DNA from: JBBQYA01 sp038209155
Lineage (GTDB): Bacteria; Bacteroidota; Bacteroidia; Sphingobacteriales; Sphingobacteriaceae
DNA length: 6,518 bases
Assembly: GCA_038209155.1 (NCBI GenBank)
Contig: JBBQYA010000122.1
Coordinates: 1 to 6,518, forward strand
Direction: 5' to 3'
Numbering within the stretch: position 1 is the stretch's first letter; each line of letters begins with the position of its first letter. Both the position numbers and the translations under genes were made by a program. Positions 1-4,590 of this stretch are shown piece after piece. The notes beneath the pieces are model-generated. The model was not told the origin of the DNA and made no database searches. It saw only the letters and a program-made list of their open reading frames with translations.

Positions 1-81
1 GGCGTTGGGCCTATTACTATTGGCGACAGATTAGAAGGTTTTTTGGAAAATGAAAAAATATTATCCGTAGACATTAAATGA
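1..81 (+). CDS. 3' end of a probable fumarylacetoacetate hydrolase family protein (partial)
   Basis: Frame 1 is open from the first base to the TGA at 79-81 and encodes 26 residues beginning GVGPITIGDRLEGFLEN and ending in VDIK. The GVGP...GDRLEGFLE pattern followed by a short strand resembles the extreme C-terminus of the FAH fold, where a Gly-Val-Gly-Pro turn after the TGTPAG motif leads to 'GDxLEAxLEG'. Members hydrolyse or decarboxylate beta-diketo or related small acids in the cytoplasm using a divalent metal. The catalytic part lies outside the window, so this rests on a short tail recognised by eye. The stop overlaps the ATG of the M23 gene by four bases (ATGA), which indicates one operon and makes this a real gene end rather than a chance open frame. 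Confidence 0.55.
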   Translation, partial: GVGPITIGDRLEGFLENEKILSVDIK

Positions 82-1838
82 AATACACACAAAAATTTAT
101 TCTAATTGCTGGAATTTTCTCCATCCTAATTTGGATATCTCTACAATGGAAGGTTGTGAAGGAATCAGAAAAAAAACCTATTTTAAATCAAGTTATAGAT
201 TCTGTTTCTTATCCTCAAAATTTCTTTGGATCTCCACTAGAAATACCTCTTTATTTAGCAGGTACTTTCGGAGAAATCAGACCCAATCATTTTCATTCGG
301 GAATAGATATTAGAACTGAACAAAGAGAAGGATTAAGAGTAATTTCTGTTGGAGAAGGCTATGTATCGAGATTAAGAGTTCAGACTGGTGGGTTCGGAAA
401 TGCCATTTACATTACCCACCCGAATGGATTTGTGAGTGTTTATGCACATTTACAATCTTACTATTCTAGCATTGGTGATCGAGTGAAAGCTGAACAATAT
501 AAAAATGAATCCTTTGAGGTAGATTTTAATTTGAACCCAAATGAATTGCCAGTGAAAAAAGGAGATTTAATTGCAGTTTCCGGAAATAGCGGTGGTTCAC
601 AAGGTCCTCATTTGCACTTTGAAATTAGAGATGCTAAAACAGAAGAAACCATTAATCCATTATTATTTAATTTGGATATTGATGATACTACAAAACCGAT
701 TATTCAAAATATTACGATTTATCCACTCAATATTTCTTCTAGAGTTCAAGGCATTTATAAAAAAACTAAAACACTCGTTTCTGGATTTGGAGGCTCTTTT
801 GTTTTACAAAAAAATGCAATAATTAATGCAAGCGGATTTACAGGATTTGGAATTACTTGCTTTGATACACAAAATGGAAGTGAAAACAGAAATGGAGTTT
901 ATAGCATAGAATTAAAAATGGAAGGCAAAACCATTTATTACTCCAAAGTAGAGCGTTTTTCTTTTGCCAATACTCGAGGAATAAATTCTCATATAGATTA
1001 TGAAGAAAGAATGAGAACGGGTCAAAATATAGAAAAAAGTTTTGTAGATGATGGAAACCCGACTAAATTATACTCAAATTTAATTAATTCTGGAATTATA
1101 AATTTTAACTCAGATAGTATTTTTAATTTAGAATATATAGTAACGGATGCAAATGGGAATAAATCTTCTCTACCATTTAGAGTTAGATCTTCAAAAGCAT
1201 TACCAGCTTTTTATCCTGATGTAAATGTTTCTAATTATTTTAATTTCAATCAAGAAAATAGATTTAAAAGTGAAGGGATAAATTTATTTTTTACGAAAAA
1301 TACGTTTTATAAATCTTTTGCTTTTGAATATAAAAAACTTCCAAAGCCGATAGGTGGTTTCTCTCCTATCCATCAAATTCATAATAAATTAACACCTATA
1401 CATGAATATTTTGAAGTATCTATTTCTCCAGATTCTACTCTAAAAAAATTAGATAAAGCATTGATTGTTAATAGCTCAAAGGTATCGCAAGGTGGTGAAT
1501 TTAAAAACGGTCAAGTGGTGGCAAGATTAAAAGTTTTTGGTAATTTTTACATTGCAATTGATACTATTCCTCCTGTAATTACACCTATAACTTTAGCAAA
1601 ATCTAAATTAGTAACTACTTCTTTATCCTTTAGAATTAAAGATAATTTGTCAGGTATAAATACTTATAGAGCATTAATAGATGGTAAATGGATTTTAATG
1701 AATTATGATGCAAAATATAGTTTACTTTATCATAAGTTTGACGAAAGAACAAGTCTTGGCAAACATGATTTAGAACTAACTGTTACCGATAGGAAAAATA
1801 ATTCAAAAACATATAAAACAGTAATTACAAAACGATGA
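78..1838 (+). CDS. Membrane-anchored M23 family metallopeptidase with long C-terminal beta-rich region
   Basis: This 586-residue protein is a likely zinc endopeptidase of the LytM/lysostaphin type (M23), which cuts peptidoglycan cross-links in the periplasm. Residues 6-24 are a hydrophobic signal/anchor with no lipobox cysteine, so the protein may stay tethered to the inner membrane. The peptidase domain spans about 55-197. Its HxxxD motif gives H73 and D77, YAHL gives H124, and GPHLHFE gives H178 and H180; by family knowledge H73, D77 and H180 bind zinc and H124 and H178 are catalytic, so the site is complete. About 22 extra residues (roughly 138-159) lie between H124 and H178 compared with compact LytM domains. 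The remaining 390 residues look beta-rich: segments at about 203-370 and 496-586 (starting near DTIPP) resemble Ig-like sandwiches. The start overlaps the upstream stop, and the stop overlaps the bcp start, each as ATGA. The substrate is inferred; the protein could instead be a regulator or a non-lytic factor. Confidence 0.93.
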   Translation: MKYTQKFILIAGIFSILIWISLQWKVVKESEKKPILNQVIDSVSYPQNFFGSPLEIPLYLAGTFGEIRPNHFHSGIDIRTEQREGLRVISVGEGYVSRLRVQTGGFGNAIYITHPNGFVSVYAHLQSYYSSIGDRVKAEQYKNESFEVDFNLNPNELPVKKGDLIAVSGNSGGSQGPHLHFEIRDAKTEETINPLLFNLDIDDTTKPIIQNITIYPLNISSRVQGIYKKTKTLVSGFGGSFVLQKNAIINASGFTGFGITCFDTQNGSENRNGVYSIELKMEGKTIYYSKVERFSFANTRGINSHIDYEERMRTGQNIEKSFVDDGNPTKLYSNLINSGIINFNSDSIFNLEYIVTDANGNKSSLPFRVRSSKALPAFYPDVNVSNYFNFNQENRFKSEGINLFFTKNTFYKSFAFEYKKLPKPIGGFSPIHQIHNKLTPIHEYFEVSISPDSTLKKLDKALIVNSSKVSQGGEFKNGQVVARLKVFGNFYIAIDTIPPVITPITLAKSKLVTTSLSFRIKDNLSGINTYRALIDGKWILMNYDAKYSLLYHKFDERTSLGKHDLELTVTDRKNNSKTYKTVITKR

Positions 1839-2287
1839 GTAAATTAGCAATAGGAGATCAAGCACCCGATTTTTCTGGTTTAGATCAACATGGAAAAACA
1901 ATATCAAAATTAGATTTTGCTGGAAAAAAGTTAGTTATTTATTTCTATCCTAAAGACGATACTCCGGGTTGTACAGCTCAGGCCTGTAATTTGAGAGATA
2001 ATTATGATGGCTTAAAAGAGGCAGGTTACGAAATTTTAGGTGTAAGCATAGACAGCGAAAAGTCTCATACTAAATTTGTAACGAAATACGATTTACCGTT
2101 TTCATTATTAGCAGATACAGAAAAAACAATGGTAAGCGATTATGGTGTATGGGTTGAAAAAAGCATGTATGGCAAAAAATATATGGGAACTTCAAGAGTT
2201 ACATTCGTTTTAGACGCCTCAGGTAAAATTGAGAAAATTGTAGATAAAGTTGAGACAAAGGAACATACCAAACAGATTTTAGGATAA
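1835..2287 (+). CDS. bcp: Thioredoxin-dependent peroxiredoxin, Bcp/PrxQ type
   Basis: This 150-residue cytoplasmic protein matches the Bcp/PrxQ subfamily of peroxiredoxins, which reduce hydrogen peroxide and organic hydroperoxides and are recycled by thioredoxin. The active-site stretch DDTPGCTAQACNLRD holds the peroxidatic C46, and C51 five residues later is the usual resolving cysteine of atypical 2-Cys enzymes (E. coli Bcp has the same Cys-x4-Cys spacing). The proline, threonine and arginine of the catalytic pocket are visible as P44, T43 or T47, and R121 in GTSRVTFVLD. The length is close to the family's usual 150-156 residues and nothing is missing. The start ATG overlaps the M23 stop by four bases, so it is probably translated by coupling from that message. 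Downstream lies a repeat-filled convergent spacer. The family call is secure; the link to the M23 gene's function is not apparent. Confidence 0.97.
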   Translation: MSKLAIGDQAPDFSGLDQHGKTISKLDFAGKKLVIYFYPKDDTPGCTAQACNLRDNYDGLKEAGYEILGVSIDSEKSHTKFVTKYDLPFSLLADTEKTMVSDYGVWVEKSMYGKKYMGTSRVTFVLDASGKIEKIVDKVETKEHTKQILG

Positions 2288-2306
2288 CTTTTTACTTTTT
2301 AAATCT

Positions 2307-2352
2307 TATTACTTTATCTTATAATTCTTGATAAATCAGTAAGGTTTAAAAT
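2307..2352. repeat. Possible decayed partial third copy of the spacer repeat
   Basis: A TATTACTTTA motif at 2307-2316 is followed after about 20 bases by AGTAAGGTTTAA (2339-2350). This resembles the junction between the two full copies, where TATTACTTTA is followed by a reversed arm and AAGGTTAA. The match is short and in AT-rich DNA, so this piece may be chance. Confidence 0.35.
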
Positions 2353-2368
2353 TATTGATTAGTTTATT

Positions 2369-2470
2369 ATTAAGGTAATAAAGTTAATTTTTAAATGAAT
2401 TCAATTTATTAAAACCCTATTATCTTAGTAACAGAAAAACTTATAAATAATTTTATCCCGTATTACTTTA
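2369..2470. repeat. Direct repeat copy 1 (about 102 bp) with inverted ends
   Basis: This copy aligns with 2485-2583 at about 88 of 99 positions by eye, with three gap bases. It opens with TAAGGTAATA (2371-2380) and closes with TATTACTTTA (2461-2470), which are inverted relative to each other with one difference. A second inverted arm, TATTATCTTA, lies at 2418-2427. The first arm, extended one base at 2370, could pair with the middle arm extended to 2428 over 11 positions if G-U pairs are allowed. No coding capacity and no transposase are associated with it. Confidence 0.85.
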
Positions 2471-2484
2471 TTTAACGATTACAG

Positions 2485-2583
2485 ATTAGGTAATAAGGTT
2501 AATTTAAATAAATTCAATTTATTAAAACATTATTACCTCAGTAACAGAAAAAATTATACATAATTTTATCTTGTATTACCTTA
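2485..2583. repeat. Direct repeat copy 2 (about 99 bp) with inverted ends
   Basis: This is the second copy, offset about 115 bp from copy 1 and separated from it by 14 bases. The strongest shared blocks are the AATTCAATTTATTAAAAC core, the GTAACAGAAAAA block and the ATAATTTTATC block near the end. The arms are at 2486-2495 (TTAGGTAATA), 2531-2540 (TATTACCTCA) and 2574-2583 (TATTACCTTA), with the same 43-base offset between the last two arms as in copy 1. Pairing of the first arm with either later arm is kept at 9 of 10 positions. Confidence 0.85.
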
Positions 2584-2598
2584 ACAAAAGAAAAAAAA

Positions 2599-4083
2599 TT
2601 ATTCGTTTTTATTCATTTCCGCACGGTTTAAATTTCTCTTATTGAAATAATAAACTGGAATTCCTAATAAAACAATCAACACCCCTGCACCACTGGTATC
2701 AAATTTGAAAATTAACAAATTGATACAGATAGCTAAACCAACTATAATATAAATAGCTGGAATAATTGGATATCCGAATGCTTTATAAGGTCTAGGGGTA
2801 TTGGGTTCTTTCTTTCGTAAAATAAAAACAGCGATAATAGTTAGTATATAAAACCCTAAAGAAGCAAAAGTGCAATAATCTAATAACTTACCATAAGAAC
2901 CTGAAAGACATAAAACACAGGTCCAAACCGCTTGAATAATTAAAGCAAAAGCCGGCACATTATTTTGATTTAAAGTTCCAGCTTTTTTAAAAAACAAACC
3001 ATCTTTTGCCATCGCATAATACACTCTGGCACCAGACAAAATTAAACCATTATTACATCCAAAAGTAGAAACCATAATTAAAATTGCCATGATAATAGTG
3101 GCTGGATTTCCAAATATCTGTTCGGCTGCTGCTGTACCAACTCTATCAGATGTAGCAAACATAATTCCACGTTCCAAAGTTGTTGTCCCATTAATTGTAC
3201 CTGCAACAGGCAGTAAACATAAATAAGCAACATTAGCTAAAATATATAAAACGGTTACCGTTAAAGTACCATAAAATAAACTTAATGGAATATTCTTTTT
3301 AGGGTCTTTTACTTCACCTGCCGTATAGGTGATATTATTCCAAGCATCCGAAGAAAACAGAGATCCAACCATTGCTAAGCCCATTGCACTTAATAACGTT
3401 GTCCCACTTAAACTTTGAATTGTTACTTTTCCAGCTTCTTCAATTATTCTATAGGGTTTCCAAAAATCAACTAAATTATTTTTTAAAACATCAGAATTCA
3501 ATCCAATATAAATACCTAAAATAATAATTCCTATTAGGGCAATTACTTTTGCAACAGTAAATACTAATTGTACCAATTTTGCATTACTTACTCCCCGAAG
3601 GTTTATATAAGTTAATAAAACAATACTAGAAATGGCAAGCAATTGCTGAGTATTAAATTTAAAAGCAAAAACAACAAATAAAATATTCTCAGTACTAAAC
3701 CATGGAAAAATAACACCTGTGAACTTTGCAAAAGCAATAGCAACCGCAGCTATAACGCCAGTTTGAATTACCAAAAAAACCGACCAACCGAACAAAAATC
3801 CAGTTAAAGATCCGTAAGCATGTTGCAAATAAATATATTGACCACCTGCTTTCGGCATCATGCCTGCCAATTCTCCATAACTCAAGGCTGCAAAAGTGGT
3901 AATCAAACCAGTGATGAGCCATATTAATAATAAATATCCCGGGGCACCTACATTTCTGGCAATATCTGCACTCACAATGAAGATTCCTGATCCAATCATA
4001 GATCCAATCACAATCATGGTAGAATCAAAGAGTCCTAATTCTCGCTTCAATTCGGGAACTGGTGTTTCAATAGTTGTATTCAT
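2599..4083 (-). CDS. APC superfamily amino acid permease, LAT-like
   Basis: This 494-residue inner-membrane transporter belongs to the amino acid-polyamine-organocation superfamily. Twelve hydrophobic segments can be traced. TM1 (about 20-42) contains GSMIGSGIF at 27-35, the broken-helix substrate site of this fold. TM2 is about 48-70, followed by GELAGMMPKAGGQYIYL (70-86), the conserved loop of the family. The TM6 region SDAWNN (245-250) followed by AGEVKDPKKNIP is the pattern of LAT-type transporters such as bacterial serine/threonine exchanger SteT. TM8 carries FGCNNGLILSGARVYYAMAKDG (split here as 341-350 and 351-362), and the RKKEPNTPRPYKAFGYPIIP loop (423-442) precedes TM11-12. Length and motifs are those of a complete protein. 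It probably takes up or exchanges neutral amino acids; the substrate cannot be read from sequence. It stands alone on its strand, convergent with bcp and divergent from the lipoprotein gene. No clear Shine-Dalgarno precedes the ATG, as is usual in Bacteroidota. Confidence 0.94.
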   Translation of the reverse strand: MNTTIETPVPELKRELGLFDSTMIVIGSMIGSGIFIVSADIARNVGAPGYLLLIWLITGLITTFAALSYGELAGMMPKAGGQYIYLQHAYGSLTGFLFGWSVFLVIQTGVIAAVAIAFAKFTGVIFPWFSTENILFVVFAFKFNTQQLLAISSIVLLTYINLRGVSNAKLVQLVFTVAKVIALIGIIILGIYIGLNSDVLKNNLVDFWKPYRIIEEAGKVTIQSLSGTTLLSAMGLAMVGSLFSSDAWNNITYTAGEVKDPKKNIPLSLFYGTLTVTVLYILANVAYLCLLPVAGTINGTTTLERGIMFATSDRVGTAAAEQIFGNPATIIMAILIMVSTFGCNNGLILSGARVYYAMAKDGLFFKKAGTLNQNNVPAFALIIQAVWTCVLCLSGSYGKLLDYCTFASLGFYILTIIAVFILRKKEPNTPRPYKAFGYPIIPAIYIIVGLAICINLLIFKFDTSGAGVLIVLLGIPVYYFNKRNLNRAEMNKNE

Positions 4084-4269
4084 AAATAATTTAGGTAAAT
4101 AAAATTTTGAGAAATTTTCATTTCAAAAAGCCTTACAAGAAATGCAAAAAAACCGAAATTAGAAACTTTCATTTAGCAACAATGTAAAAACTAAGCAAAA
4201 ATTAAGAAGGAATTGTATATTCGACTTTAATTTGTTGATTTTAGTTATTTACAACCAGTACCACAAAAG
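4084..4269. other. Divergent intergenic region between permease and lipoprotein genes
   Basis: These 186 bases separate two divergently transcribed genes, so they should hold promoters for both. A candidate exists on the minus strand at 4154-4182. For the plus strand, TTAATTTG at 4227-4234 resembles the -7 element (one change from TAnnTTTG), but no TTG lies at the expected distance upstream, so I do not call a promoter there. No inverted repeat suggestive of an operator and no RNA gene was seen. Confidence 0.5.
4154..4182 (-). promoter_or_regulatory. Candidate Bacteroidota-type promoter for the permease gene
   Basis: Read on the minus strand, TTG (4182-4180) is followed after 18 bases by TAATTTCG (4161-4154). 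This matches seven of the eight positions of the TAnnTTTG -7 element known for Bacteroidota primary sigma factors, with spacing in the usual range. It would start transcription about 65 bases before the permease ATG. Such short AT-rich motifs also occur by chance in this kind of DNA. Confidence 0.4.
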
Positions 4270-4572
4270 ATGCGTATTTCATTTGTTCTTATGAAATGTA
4301 TTTCTGTAATTTTAATTATAGTTATTTTTCTAAATGCTTGTGATCTTTTTAAAAAAAATAAAAACGCTGAAACTTCAAAAAAGAATCTTTTGAGAGTATG
4401 TCCAGATGAATGGTATGAAGATAGAATGCCACAAATGGTCAGCGATTCATCAGAAAAACCCATTTTAAATCAATATTTCATTATAGCTGAAGAGAGAAAA
4501 GAAATTAAAGATTATGATATTGAATGGATCAAAAAAAATTGTCCCATAAAATCACCCTCAATAGTTCAATAA
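4270..4572 (+). CDS. Small lipoprotein of unknown function
   Basis: This 100-residue protein starts with a hydrophobic signal ending in the lipobox LNAC, with C24 as the probable lipidated cysteine, so it should be an envelope lipoprotein. The inner ATG at 4291 (M8) would give a 17-residue signal beginning MK, the more typical length, and may be the true start; neither ATG has a recognisable ribosome site. A lysine-rich linker follows C24. The mature part then has VCPDEWYEDRMP (43-54) and a charged segment YFIIAEERKEIKDYDIEW (69-86) running into KKNCPIKSP (88-96). Two CP dipeptides (C44, C91) bracket the domain and could form a disulphide once exported. It reminds me of small uncharacterised Bacteroidota lipoproteins, but I cannot name a family or function. 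It lies 18 bp before the S8 protease gene on the same strand and is probably co-transcribed with it. Confidence 0.8.
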   Translation: MRISFVLMKCISVILIIVIFLNACDLFKKNKNAETSKKNLLRVCPDEWYEDRMPQMVSDSSEKPILNQYFIIAEERKEIKDYDIEWIKKNCPIKSPSIVQ

Positions 4573-4590
4573 AATTTAACCAATAAAAAA

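Larger units (their letters stand above)
2288..2598. other. Convergent intergenic spacer with repeats, no gene
   Basis: The 311 bases between the stop codons of bcp and the permease contain no credible open frame on either strand. They are extremely rich in A and T. The content is a pair of direct repeats plus a decayed partial copy, all carrying a recurring 10-bp motif close to TATTACYTTA. I see no classic GC-rich hairpin followed by a T run, so any terminator for the two converging genes would have to come from the AT-rich stems of the repeats. Confidence 0.85.

Noticed and set aside
162..191. Short shared stretch between the M23 gene and the lipoprotein gene (4447-4473): both encode SEK(K)PILNQ, with about 24 of 27 aligned bases identical and one codon gap.
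   Set aside because: The match is limited to about nine codons in A/T-rich sequence, stops abruptly at both ends, and falls in a linker of one protein and the mature domain of the other. Chance is the simplest explanation; a whole-genome search for the short peptide would settle it.
2369..2583. CRISPR array as an explanation of the repeated spacer.
   Set aside because: There are only two full copies, each about 100 bp and imperfect, separated by 14 bases. CRISPR repeats are shorter and nearly identical with unique spacers of similar length, and no cas gene is present.
3896..4102. Plus-strand open frame of 68 codons opposite the start of the permease gene.
   Set aside because: It overlaps the conserved TM1-TM2 region of the permease in antisense and encodes nothing recognisable.
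4227..4234. TTAATTTG as a -7 element driving the lipoprotein-protease pair.
   Set aside because: It differs from TAnnTTTG at one key position and has no TTG at the expected upstream distance; the only nearby TTG (4213-4215) is too close.
4245..4463. Minus-strand open frame of 72 codons opposite the lipoprotein gene.
   Set aside because: It lies antisense to a gene with a clear lipobox signal, has no recognisable domain, and its composition is that of a shadow frame.
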